A stretch of DNA of 10,774 nucleotides. Origin: Dethiosulfovibrio sp. Lineage in GTDB: Bacteria; Synergistota; Synergistia; Synergistales; Dethiosulfovibrionaceae. The notes beneath the pieces were generated by a model. That model did no database searches. It was not told the DNA's origin and saw only the letters and a list, made by a program, of their open reading frames with translations. Positions within the stretch are counted from its first letter, which is position 1, and each line of letters begins with the position of its first letter. Where the stretch lies: positions 1 through 10,774 of the forward strand of contig JAQUTB010000032.1 in assembly GCA_028709985.1 (NCBI GenBank). The letters run 5' to 3'. Of this stretch, positions 1 to 6,127 are shown one piece after another. The translations under genes and the position numbers were made by a program.

Positions 1-14
1 AAGAGTAACGAAGC

Positions 15-34
15 AACGTCTTAAGACGTTTTTT
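15..34 (+). terminator. Hairpin with T-run upstream of tsf
   Basis: AACGTC-TTAA-GACGTT forms a 6-bp stem with a 4-nt loop (the whole 16 bases are a perfect palindrome) and runs directly into six T. It looks like a weak intrinsic terminator or attenuator in the gap before tsf. The gene before tsf is normally rpsB. The GAG-TAA at positions 3-8 could be its last codon and stop, but two codons cannot prove that. The stem is short and only moderately GC-rich, so partial read-through into tsf is plausible. Confidence 0.5.
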
Positions 35-54
35 GATAAAGGGAGGAACTTACC

Positions 55-648
55 ATGGCAATCAGCGCTTCTGACGTCAAGGATCTTAGAGAACGTACCG
101 GTTGTGGCATGATGGACTGCAAAAAGGCCCTCGCCGAGTGCGATGGCAACATCGAGAAGGCGGTCGACCTTCTTCGTGAGAAAGGCCTCGCCAAGGCGGC
201 CAAAAAGGCCGGCAGGGCCGCTAAAGAGGGAAGGGTTTTCTCCTACATCCACACTACCGGAAAGATCGGGGTGCTCCTTGAGCTCGACTGTGAGACCGAC
301 TTCGTGGCCAAAACCGACGAGTTCCAGCTTCTGGGACACGAGATCTCTATGCATATAGCTGCTGCTGCTCCTCTTTATGTCTCCCCCGATGACGTACCTG
401 CGGAGGAGCTTGAGAGGGAGAAGGAAGTTTACCGTCAGCAGGCCCTCCAGGACGGAAAGCCCGAGAGCATGCTCGACAAGATCGCCGAGGGCAGGGTCAG
501 AAAGTTCTACGAGACAATCTGTCTTCTTGAGCAGCCCTGGGTAAAAGACGGCGACAAGAAGATAGGTGGTCTGTTGATGGACGCCATCGCCAAGCTGGGC
601 GAGAACATGGTGATTCGTCGTTTTTCCCGTTTCTCCATCGGTGAGTAA
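55..648 (+). CDS. tsf: Elongation factor Ts, short form
   Basis: EF-Ts is the cytoplasmic guanine-nucleotide exchange factor that releases GDP from EF-Tu so that it can reload with GTP and aminoacyl-tRNA. The 197-residue protein starts with the N-terminal UBA-like module. It shows both family signatures: [16 protein letters not shown] at about residues 11-26, and the EF-Tu-contacting [11 protein letters not shown] at about 76-86, with TDFVAK at 81-86. A single core subdomain and the C-terminal module follow ([16 protein letters not shown]). The length matches the compact EF-Ts of Thermus-like and Synergistota-type bacteria. The E. coli protein, at about 280 residues, has a duplicated core and coiled coil. 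The ATG has a GGGAGG ribosome binding site at 41-46, 8 nt upstream. pyrH and frr follow in the conserved ribosomal-protein S2 operon order, but a terminator-like hairpin lies between tsf and pyrH. Confidence 0.97.
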   Translation: MAISASDVKDLRERTGCGMMDCKKALAECDGNIEKAVDLLREKGLAKAAKKAGRAAKEGRVFSYIHTTGKIGVLLELDCETDFVAKTDEFQLLGHEISMHIAAAAPLYVSPDDVPAEELEREKEVYRQQALQDGKPESMLDKIAEGRVRKFYETICLLEQPWVKDGDKKIGGLLMDAIAKLGENMVIRRFSRFSIGE

Positions 649-666
649 TATATAAGACCCGTAAAA

Positions 667-700
667 GGGGCTCAGGGGTTCTATTCCTGGCCCCTTTTTT
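667..700 (+). terminator. Intrinsic terminator between tsf and pyrH
   Basis: GGGGC-T-CAGG (667-676) pairs with CCTG-GCCCC (686-694) across a 9-nt loop, with one bulged T. Six T follow at 695-700, and AAAA precedes the stem. This is a standard Rho-independent terminator shape, 18 bases after the tsf stop. pyrH starts only 33 bases beyond it and no convincing -35 element sits in between. The hairpin therefore probably reduces, but does not block, transcription into pyrH-frr. Confidence 0.8.
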
Positions 701-732
701 GTGTATAAATAATGGTCAAAGGAGGGGCTTAA

Positions 733-1455
733 ATGGCAGGAGTAACTTACAAGAGGATCCTTCTGAAGCTGTCCGGCGAGGTATTGGCCGGTAGCCAGGG
801 GTTCGGGCTGGATTTTGGGGCTATAAGGAGCATATCCTCCCAGATAGCTGAGGTGGCCAGGGCCGGTGTCGAGGTAGGTCTGGTTGTGGGGGGAGGAAAC
901 TTCCTGAGGGGAAAACAGGCCGTCGACGAGGGAATCGAGAGAGCTCAGGCCGACTACATGGGGATGTTAGGGACAGTGATAAACTCCCTTGCCCTTCAGG
1001 ATATCCTGGAGCAGCAGGGAATCCCGACCAGGGTCCAGTCCGCGATCCAGATGCAGGAGATAGCCGAACCCTATATAAGGAGAAGGGCGCTTCGCCACAT
1101 GGACAAGGGAAGGGTCCTTATCTTCTCCGCCGGAACAGGCTCCCCTTATTTTTCGACCGACACAGCCGCTGCGCTCAGGGCCGCCGAAATAGGGGCCCAC
1201 TGTCTCGTCAAGGCCACCAAGGTCGATGGAATATACGACAAGGATCCCATGAAGAACTCCGATGCGATTCTCTACACCAAGCTAACCTACATGGAGGCTT
1301 TAAGACAGAGGATAGAGGTCATGGATGCCGCCGCCTACTCTCTCTGCATGGAGAACAAAATACCCATAGTAGTGATGAACGTCCTTGAGGACGGTCGTCT
1401 GGCTGATTTCTTGATAAGAGGCCGTAAGATTGGTACTATAGTCTCAGAGGATTGA
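733..1455 (+). CDS. pyrH: UMP kinase (uridylate kinase)
   Basis: The enzyme phosphorylates UMP to UDP with ATP in the cytoplasm. This is the committed step from de novo pyrimidine synthesis to UTP and CTP, and the family is usually hexameric and regulated by GTP and UTP. The 240 residues match the bacterial amino-acid-kinase-fold UMP kinase from end to end: KLSGE at 12-16, the nucleotide loop GGGNFLRG at 53-60, ADYMGMLGTVINSLALQD at 73-90, GTGSPYFSTD at 134-143 and the ATP-site segment KATKVDGIYDKDP at 160-172. Family length is about 235-245. The ATG at 733 has AGGAGGGG (720-727) 5 nt upstream. frr follows 19 bases after the stop with its own strong ribosome binding site, so the two are cotranscribed. 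The gene has no frameshift and no missing motif. Confidence 0.97.
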   Translation: MAGVTYKRILLKLSGEVLAGSQGFGLDFGAIRSISSQIAEVARAGVEVGLVVGGGNFLRGKQAVDEGIERAQADYMGMLGTVINSLALQDILEQQGIPTRVQSAIQMQEIAEPYIRRRALRHMDKGRVLIFSAGTGSPYFSTDTAAALRAAEIGAHCLVKATKVDGIYDKDPMKNSDAILYTKLTYMEALRQRIEVMDAAAYSLCMENKIPIVVMNVLEDGRLADFLIRGRKIGTIVSED

Positions 1456-1474
1456 CCTAAAGGAGGGTGATTTT

Positions 1475-2038
1475 ATGAGCGACAGCACCGCTAAGTTCGA
1501 CCTGGAAGACAAAATGGAAAAGGCCGTAGAATTCCTTAAAAACGAGTTTGTCGGTATCCGCACTGGCCGGGCCCATCCCGGGCTGGTAAACGATATAAAG
1601 GTGGAGTACTACGGAGCCCCGACCCCGATAAAACAGCTCGCCACGGTGAGCGTTCCGGAGGGCCGTACCCTGTTGATAGCTCCGTTCGATAAGACAGCCC
1701 TCAAGGACGTCGAGAAGGGCATTCTCGCCTCCGATCTTGGGGTGACCCCACAAAACGACGGTCAGGTTATAAGGTTGAACCTCCCCGAGCTTACAGGAGA
1801 TCGCAGAAAAGAGCTCACCAAGATGGTCAACAAACTCTCCGAGGAGGCCCGTATAGCTGTTCGTAACCTGAGAAGGGACTGTAATGACTTCCACAAGAAG
1901 AAACAGACCGCCGGTGAGATCAGCGAGGATCAGCTGAGGGACTTTCTGGACGAGGTCCAAAAGGTCACAGACCGCTACATAGAGAAAATCGACCAGGCAA
2001 TGAAGGAAAAAGAGGAAGAGATACTCACCAAATTCTAG
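1475..2038 (+). CDS. frr: Ribosome recycling factor
   Basis: RRF splits the post-termination ribosome together with EF-G, freeing the subunits, mRNA and tRNA. The 187-residue protein is the normal family length (about 185). It has the expected two-domain layout: an N-terminal helix containing RTGRAHPGLV (29-38), the inserted beta-barrel domain with VEYYGAPTPIKQLATVSVPE (about 43-62), and the C-terminal two-helix arm carrying the signature VRNLRRD at 129-135, whose arginines contact 23S rRNA. AAAGGAGGG at about 1459-1467 is a strong ribosome binding site, 7 nt before the ATG. In many bacteria uppS and cdsA follow frr. Here the operon stops at a palindrome and the next gene is convergent. Confidence 0.97.
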   Translation: MSDSTAKFDLEDKMEKAVEFLKNEFVGIRTGRAHPGLVNDIKVEYYGAPTPIKQLATVSVPEGRTLLIAPFDKTALKDVEKGILASDLGVTPQNDGQVIRLNLPELTGDRRKELTKMVNKLSEEARIAVRNLRRDCNDFHKKKQTAGEISEDQLRDFLDEVQKVTDRYIEKIDQAMKEKEEEILTKF

Positions 2039-2045
2039 CCATAGA

Positions 2046-2077
2046 AAAGAGGTAGCGACTTAAGTCGCTACCTCTTT
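2046..2077. terminator. 32-bp perfect palindrome after frr, probable bidirectional terminator
   Basis: AAAGAGGTAGCGACTT is followed directly by its exact reverse complement. The transcript can form a stem of about 14 bp with a TTAA loop. It begins 7 bases after the frr stop. The + strand tail is T-poor (TTTCATT). On the - strand the stem is followed by TTTTCTATG-like sequence, so it could also stop transcripts of the convergent permease. The position between convergent genes supports a terminator role. Perfect symmetry would also suit a protein-binding site. Confidence 0.6.
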
Positions 2078-2078
2078 C

Positions 2079-2278
2079 ATTCCAAGCCCATTTGAGCCCG
2101 CATACTCGACATGCCGTCGTTTAGTCGAATGGGGCGACAGGACGTCGCCCCAAGCCGAGGGGGCACAGAACGTGCCCTCCGAGGCGGTTCGTACGGAACA
2201 GGCAGGTCGAGTATACGATTGGGCGAAACAGGGCGTAGGCGGAACGATCTCTCCGAGGGGACTCGAAAGTGAGTTTTT
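2079..2278 (+). other. Gene-free intergenic stretch with nested hairpins; candidate structured RNA or repeat element
   Basis: No credible gene lies between frr and the convergent permease. The sequence folds strongly. A long outer stem pairs 2099-2115 with 2201-2217 (15 of 17 positions; arms built around ATACTCGAC and GTCGAGTAT). Inside it are three hairpins, each with a 5-nt loop. Hairpin A is TGGGGCGAC / GTCGCCCCA (2130-2152, loop AGGAC). Hairpin B is GGGGCAC-type, about 8 bp with a GCC/GGC base (2154-2185, loop AGAAC). Hairpin C is GTTC / GAAC (2187-2199, loop GTACG). GCCC at 2096-2099 can also meet GGGC at 2221-2224. A small ACTC / GAGT hairpin then runs into TTTTT (2261-2278), which favours a + strand transcript. 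Strand and boundaries are inferred. It could instead be a repeated extragenic element. From memory the tandem GAC-AGGAC-GTC hairpins recall HEARO-type transposon-linked RNAs, but that is unverified. Confidence 0.5.
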
Positions 2279-2301
2279 AGAGGTTCCCTTTAGAGATGCC
2301 C

Positions 2302-3603
2302 CTAAACTAGAAGCTCCTTGAGCAGGAAGATCGCAAATAGCCCCCACATGATCGGGCTTATCTCGCTCTTGCGGCAGGCGGCGAACTTGAGCGCCACGAA
2401 GGTGAATATGCCGAACTCTATCCCTGTGGCTATGCTGTAGCTGAATGGCATCATGAACACCGCGACCGAGGCAGGAACCACGTCGGTAAAGCTGTTGAAG
2501 TCCAGATCCTTAAGGCTCATCATCATGTATATACCGACCATGACCAATGCTGGAGCCGTCGCGCAGGCCGGGACTATGGAGACGATGGGGCTGAAGAATA
2601 TGGCCAGGAGGAACAGTATGGAGGTCACCAGAGCGGTGAGGCCGGTCCTGCCTCCCTGCTCGACGCCGCTGGCGCTCTCGACGAAAGACGTTATGGTGGA
2701 TGTCCCTAGTACCGCTCCCACCGTCGTCCCTACGGCGTCCGCCAGCAGAGCCTCTCTTGCCCTGGGAAGGTTGCCCTTCTCGTCCAGAAGCCCAGCCCTG
2801 TTGGTCACTCCCACCAGAGTCCCTACGGTGTCGAAGAAGTCCACGAAGAAGAACGTGAAAACTATAACCCAGAAAGTTCCGTTAGCGATCTGGGAAAAGT
2901 CTATCTTCATGAATATAGGGGCTATAGATGGCGGCATCGAGACGATGCCCTGTGGCATAGATGTCACGCCAAGGGGAACTGCCAGAGCCGTAACGGCCAA
3001 TATGCCCCATAGTATCGCTCCCTTGACCTTGTGAACCTCCAGCGCCATCATCACCACGAAGCCGACCAATGCCAGTATGGCCGGTTTGGAGGATAGACTA
3101 CCAAGGGAGACCAAAGTGGCAGGATTGTCCACGATGATACCAGCTCCCTGTAGGCCTATCAGGGCGATAAAAAAGCCTATTCCTGTGGAGATACCTATCT
3201 TGAGCGATTTAGGGATGCTGTTTACAACCGCCTCCCTCACCTTTGTGAGTGTTAGGAGTATGAATATGACTCCCTCTATGAAGATGGCGGCCAGTGCGAC
3301 CTCCCAGGGTATTTTCATCCCAAGAACTACGGAAAAAGCGAAAAAGGCGTTCAGCCCCATCCCCGAAGAAAGGGCTATAGGGTAATTTGCCATAAAGGCC
3401 ATCATCAAAGTCGCTATGGCGCTGGCCAGACAGGTCGAAACCATAAGCGGCCCAAATGGCATTCCTGTCTTAGACAGGATATCGGGGTTAACGAAAATGA
3501 TGTATCCCATCGTCATGAAGGTGGTGATACCAGCCATCACCTCGGTCTTTACGTCGCTCCCCGCTTCCTTTAGCTTAAAACGGTTCTCAATCCAACTTGT
3601 CAC
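2302..3603 (-). CDS. NCS2/AzgA-type purine (adenine/guanine/hypoxanthine) permease
   Basis: This inner-membrane protein should import purine bases by proton symport for salvage. The 433 residues are almost entirely hydrophobic segments, consistent with a 12-14-helix NCS2 fold. They carry AzgA/PbuG-type motifs: MAGITTFMTMGYIIFVNP (23-40), GMGLNAFFAF (81-90), VDFFDTVGTLVG (254-265) and the diagnostic GTSTITSFVESASGVEQGG (300-318) with GRTGLTA after it. The motifs fit the purine branch better than the uracil (UraA) branch. Exact substrate cannot be read from sequence, so no symbol is given. The longest reading frame begins at a TTG at 3618, but GGGAGGG lies inside that extension. The GTG at 3603, 6 nt after the GGGAGGG and giving MTSWIENRF, is the better start. 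The gene is divergent from the exported-protein/mntP unit and has its own promoter. The leader is too short for a purine riboswitch. Confidence 0.9.
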   Translation of the reverse strand: MTSWIENRFKLKEAGSDVKTEVMAGITTFMTMGYIIFVNPDILSKTGMPFGPLMVSTCLASAIATLMMAFMANYPIALSSGMGLNAFFAFSVVLGMKIPWEVALAAIFIEGVIFILLTLTKVREAVVNSIPKSLKIGISTGIGFFIALIGLQGAGIIVDNPATLVSLGSLSSKPAILALVGFVVMMALEVHKVKGAILWGILAVTALAVPLGVTSMPQGIVSMPPSIAPIFMKIDFSQIANGTFWVIVFTFFFVDFFDTVGTLVGVTNRAGLLDEKGNLPRAREALLADAVGTTVGAVLGTSTITSFVESASGVEQGGRTGLTALVTSILFLLAIFFSPIVSIVPACATAPALVMVGIYMMMSLKDLDFNSFTDVVPASVAVFMMPFSYSIATGIEFGIFTFVALKFAACRKSEISPIMWGLFAIFLLKELLV

Positions 3604-3609
3604 GATGAT

Positions 3610-3616
3610 CCCTCCC
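3610..3616 (-). promoter_or_regulatory. Ribosome binding site fixing the permease start
   Basis: On the - strand GGGAGGG is followed by ATCATC and then GTG at 3603-3601. The 6-nt spacing to this GTG is near ideal. The upstream TTG at 3618 would place the site inside the coding region, so the GTG start is preferred. Confidence 0.75.
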
Positions 3617-3655
3617 AATAGAATGAAGATAGCTTTACTTAAATAATATAATGTC

Positions 3656-3684
3656 AGTATATCCCTGTATCTGACTCATTTCAA
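3656..3684 (-). promoter_or_regulatory. Sigma-70-type promoter for the purine permease
   Basis: On the - strand, TTGAAA (-35, 3684-3679) and TATACT (-10, 3661-3656) are separated by exactly 17 nt. Each box matches the consensus at 5 of 6 positions. Transcription would start near 3649, giving a leader of about 45 nt. That leaves no room for a riboswitch between the start site and the gene. Confidence 0.7.
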
Positions 3685-3780
3685 CGAAAATGATCTGCCA
3701 AAAAATCACTCTTTTAAATGCTTTCCCTCTGGTGTTTCTTATGGTAACTTTATGGCGACAACAGAGGGGGAGGTTTTCGT

Positions 3781-4131
3781 ATGTACAGAAAAACGGTGAT
3801 CTGGTCTTTTGCGATGGTTTGTGCCCTGGTTTTTGCCTCAGTCGGATGGGCTGCCATGCCTCAGGAAGGCCGTGTGGACGGCCTTTTCCAACTGAGATGG
3901 GAAAAGCCTCACGTCAAGGGAAGCAAGCTCTACCTGACTTTGACCAACGACGGAGACGTGTTTCAGCCTCTAAAGGCGAAGCTGCATTTGGAAGCCCAGG
4001 ACGGAAGCACGCTCAGAAAGGCGGTCTTCGACCTTGGGATACCGGCAAAAAAATCCATAAGGGCCTACGGCCTCCTGGAGGGAGACGGAGACCTATCCTC
4101 CGTCAGTTCCATGAGATGGGTTTTTAATTGA
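3781..4131 (+). CDS. Small exported protein of unknown function, possible FxLYD-like beta-sandwich
   Basis: I do not recognise a named family for this 116-residue protein. Residues 1-25 form a clear Sec signal peptide: basic start MYRKT, a hydrophobic core (about 6-20), and a VGWAA cleavage-type end, giving a mature chain of about 91 residues beginning near MPQEG. The mature part alternates strand-like segments (LYLTLTNDGD, AKLHLEAQDGS, KAVFDLGIPAKKSIRAYGL). That resembles the FxLYD/DUF-type extracytoplasmic domain, where a conserved N-G/D turn is followed by a sidechain-alternating strand and an acidic-G turn. The resemblance is inference. There is no lipobox cysteine and no membrane anchor other than the signal. 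AGGGGGAGG at 3765-3773, 7 nt before the ATG, fixes the start; a longer overlapping frame from 3690 has no such site. mntP begins one base after its stop, so the two are cotranscribed. Confidence 0.8.
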   Translation: MYRKTVIWSFAMVCALVFASVGWAAMPQEGRVDGLFQLRWEKPHVKGSKLYLTLTNDGDVFQPLKAKLHLEAQDGSTLRKAVFDLGIPAKKSIRAYGLLEGDGDLSSVSSMRWVFN

Positions 4132-4132
4132 G

Positions 4133-4690
4133 ATGATATCGGTCATAGCGACCGCGTCCGCCCTGGCCATGGACGCCTTTTCAGTCTCTTTAGGGGCAGG
4201 GGCCTGTCGGTGTTCCATGCCGAAGACCAACGTCCTCTACATGGCCCTCGCCTTCGGACTGTTTCAGTTCCTCATGCCCATAGGAGGTTGGTTTTTGGGC
4301 GATAAAATAGCCTACCTCATCTCCTCCTGGGACCACTGGATAGCGGCGTCGCTGCTTGCCATAGTGGGGGGGAAGATGATTCACCAGTCAATCTGGCCGG
4401 AGGAGAACTGCGCTTTCCTGGACGTGGCCAAGCCGATGGTGCTTCTGGGATTGGCCATAGCCACATCCATAGACGCCATGGCGGTGGGTTTTTCCACCGC
4501 CGCCATAGGAAACCCCGTCATGCCCATAGCGACATCTGCGGGGGTCATAACGGCTGTTTTATCCGTGATAGGCGCCATAGCCGGCTGTAGGATAGGGGTA
4601 GCCATAGGGCACAGAGCAGAGCTTGCAGGTGGGGTGGTACTCTGCCTCATAGGGCTCAACATACTGAGGGTCCACCTTTCGCTTTTTTAA
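4133..4690 (+). CDS. mntP: MntP-family manganese efflux pump
   Basis: MntP exports Mn2+ across the cytoplasmic membrane and protects against manganese overload. The 185 residues show the family's two related halves, each of about three membrane helices. The first half has ALAMDAFSVSLGAG (D14) and GLFQFLMPIGGWFLGD (43-57). The second has LAIATSIDAMAVGFS (D114) and a closing GGVVLCLIGLNIL (166-178). The two intramembrane aspartates and the MDAF / IDAM motifs are the family hallmarks, and length matches E. coli MntP (about 188). The ATG at 4133 follows the upstream gene's stop in the arrangement TGA-G-ATG. No strong ribosome binding site is visible, so translation probably depends on ribosomes finishing the exported protein. 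I see no clear yybP-ykoY (Mn2+) riboswitch in the 177-bp divergent gap upstream. It might also move other divalent metals. Confidence 0.9.
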   Translation: MISVIATASALAMDAFSVSLGAGACRCSMPKTNVLYMALAFGLFQFLMPIGGWFLGDKIAYLISSWDHWIAASLLAIVGGKMIHQSIWPEENCAFLDVAKPMVLLGLAIATSIDAMAVGFSTAAIGNPVMPIATSAGVITAVLSVIGAIAGCRIGVAIGHRAELAGGVVLCLIGLNILRVHLSLF

Positions 4691-4700
4691 AGATAATAGC

Positions 4701-4728
4701 TAGAGGGAGGGCAAAAGCCCTCCCTCTA
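4701..4728. terminator. Strong hairpin between convergent mntP and aminotransferase
   Basis: TAGAGGGAGGGC, AAAA, GCCCTCCCTCTA is a perfect 12-bp stem with a 4-nt loop. It starts 10 bases after the mntP stop and ends 3 bases before the aminotransferase stop codon on the other strand. Neither side has a real T-run, so it is not a textbook intrinsic terminator. It may still stop or stabilise both transcript ends. Confidence 0.65.
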
Positions 4729-4731
4729 AGG

Positions 4732-5922
4732 CTACGCGAGAGTCTCTAAAAAATCCTTGAGCCGTCTCATTCCCTCGGTGATATCCTCGGTCGAGTTGGA
4801 GTAGGATACCCTTATATGCCCTGGGGCGTAAAAGGCACTTCCTGGGACCATCGCCACGTAAGAGGACTCCAGGAGCCTCTCGCAGAAGGAAACGTCGTCG
4901 GATACGACCTTGCCGTCTTTGGCCTTGCCCAGGGCCTCTCTGACGTCCACAAGGACGTAGAAAGCTCCCTCCGGCTCGACGAACTTTATAAGGGGCATAT
5001 CGGCCAAAAGCTTCAGTATGAGCTCTCTCCTAGCGGAGAAATGACCGTGCATGGTCACTATATCGTTGTGCGCCTCTTTTAGCGCTCCCAGAGCGGCGTA
5101 CTGTGCCACAGAGCAGGGGTTAGAAGTGAGGTGTCCCTGAAGGGCTCCTATCTTCGACATGACCTTAGAGGCTCCGAGGGCGTAGCCTATTCTCCATCCC
5201 GTCATAGCGTAGGCCTTGCTGACGCCGTTTATAACTATGATGTTGTCCCTGGCCTCCGGTGCCAAGGCGACTATCTGGTGGTGGACCGCGTTGCCGTACA
5301 CAAGCTGTTCGTATATCTCGTCGTAGATGATGGTGATATCGTGCTCAACCGCCAGAGCCGCAAGCCCTTTAAGCGTCTTCTCGTCGTAAACCGCCCCGGT
5401 GGGGTTGTTGGGCGTGTTTATCATTATGCACCTGGTCCTCGGGGTGATAGCCTTTCTTACCTGGTCCAGATCCGGTATGAATCCTGTATCGGAGGTGTCC
5501 AGTATGACCTCCTTGCCCTCGCAGAGGCGTATCTGCTCCACGTAGCTTACCCAGGCCGGTGCGAACACCATAACCTCGTCTCCTGGGTTGATGATACAGC
5601 TGAGGGCTTCGTAGAGGAGTATCTTGGCTCCGGCTCCGATAACCACGTCTCCTGGGGCATACTCAAGGCCAAAACGGTCCTTATAATAATCGCAGACCGC
5701 CTCCCTGAGCTCCGGAATGCCGGTCCCTGGGGTGTAGTGGGTATGTCCTGCGTCCATAGCCTCCTTGCCGTAGCGAAGCGCCGAGTCGGGAGAGTTGAAG
5801 TCCGGTTCCCCTGCTCCGAAGGATATAACCGGCTTTCCCTCTCGCTTCATGGCCTTTGCCTTAGCCACCACGGCCAGTGTCGCTGAGGGTTCCAGTCTAA
5901 GTGCCCTTTCAGAAAGAATCAT
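4732..5922 (-). CDS. Class I PLP aminotransferase (aspartate aminotransferase family)
   Basis: This is a cytoplasmic pyridoxal-phosphate transaminase exchanging amino groups between an amino acid, probably aspartate or an aromatic one, and 2-oxoglutarate. From the chosen start (396 residues) the family residues are all present: SFGAGEPDF near the N-terminus; the PLP asparagine in TPNNPTG (N173); D201 in YDEIY, which holds the pyridine nitrogen; the Schiff-base lysine K236 in VSKAYAMTGWRIGY; and the carboxylate-binding arginine R371 in HIRVSYSNS. Length and motifs fit the AspB/subgroup I-gamma type. Substrate specificity cannot be decided from sequence, so no symbol is given. An ATG at 5931 touches the ribosome binding site AAGGAG with no gap. 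The ATG at 5922, 9 nt downstream of it and giving MILSERALRL, is the better start and matches typical family N-termini. In an amino-acid fermenter this could feed amino-acid breakdown. I see no convincing promoter upstream. Confidence 0.92.
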   Translation of the reverse strand: MILSERALRLEPSATLAVVAKAKAMKREGKPVISFGAGEPDFNSPDSALRYGKEAMDAGHTHYTPGTGIPELREAVCDYYKDRFGLEYAPGDVVIGAGAKILLYEALSCIINPGDEVMVFAPAWVSYVEQIRLCEGKEVILDTSDTGFIPDLDQVRKAITPRTRCIMINTPNNPTGAVYDEKTLKGLAALAVEHDITIIYDEIYEQLVYGNAVHHQIVALAPEARDNIIVINGVSKAYAMTGWRIGYALGASKVMSKIGALQGHLTSNPCSVAQYAALGALKEAHNDIVTMHGHFSARRELILKLLADMPLIKFVEPEGAFYVLVDVREALGKAKDGKVVSDDVSFCERLLESSYVAMVPGSAFYAPGHIRVSYSNSTEDITEGMRRLKDFLETLA

Positions 5923-5931
5923 AACGCTCAT

Positions 5932-5937
5932 CTCCTT
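5932..5937 (-). promoter_or_regulatory. Ribosome binding site deciding the aminotransferase start
   Basis: AAGGAG on the - strand abuts the ATG at 5931 directly, which cannot be used efficiently, but lies 9 nt from the in-frame ATG at 5922. This favours the shorter protein by three residues. Confidence 0.7.
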
Positions 5938-6051
5938 AGGTCTTATGGTAAAGCTACCAGGGCCATTTAAACAAAAAAGGGCATAAAAAGCTACTGCCTA
6001 TCTCGTACTTTTGCCAGAAGTGGTTTATACTCTACATAGAGCTTGGGGATG

Positions 6052-6080
6052 TTGCCCATATCTCCCGTATGTGTTAAAAT
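6052..6080 (+). promoter_or_regulatory. Sigma-70-type promoter for hpf
   Basis: TTGCCC (6052-6057) and TAAAAT (6075-6080) are separated by exactly 17 nt. The -35 box matches the consensus at 4 of 6 positions and the -10 box at 5 of 6. Transcription would begin near 6087, about 40 nt before the hpf ATG. It sits in the 205-bp gap shared with the divergent aminotransferase. Confidence 0.65.
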
Positions 6081-6127
6081 AACATTGCACTAAGACGCAA
6101 CTGTTGGAGGAAGGGAGGAAATAGAGA

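Noticed and set aside
2060..2347. 95-codon reading frame on the - strand after the permease
   Set aside because: It overlaps the permease 3' end and the hairpin region, has no ribosome binding site and shows no domain-like composition; it is an open frame through GC-rich repeats.
3604..3660. Purine riboswitch upstream of the permease
   Set aside because: The promoter leaves a leader of about 45 nt and no purine-aptamer-like sequence is visible.
3690..4127. 145-codon + strand frame overlapping the exported protein
   Set aside because: It lacks a ribosome binding site and has a basic, low-complexity translation, while the other frame has a clean signal peptide, a strong ribosome binding site and coupling to mntP.
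5131..5886. 251-codon + strand frame opposite the aminotransferase
   Set aside because: It is antisense to a gene with every catalytic residue intact; the translation has no recognisable motif and no initiation signal.
6011..6038. Second + strand promoter TTGCCA with TACATA upstream of hpf
   Set aside because: The -10 box matches the consensus poorly and spacing is 16 nt; the pair at 6052-6080 is clearly better.
5941..6051. Promoter or leader hairpin for the aminotransferase on the - strand
   Set aside because: A short GGCA/TGCC pairing with a T-run and several AT-rich boxes occur, but no -35/-10 pair with proper spacing; not strong enough to annotate.
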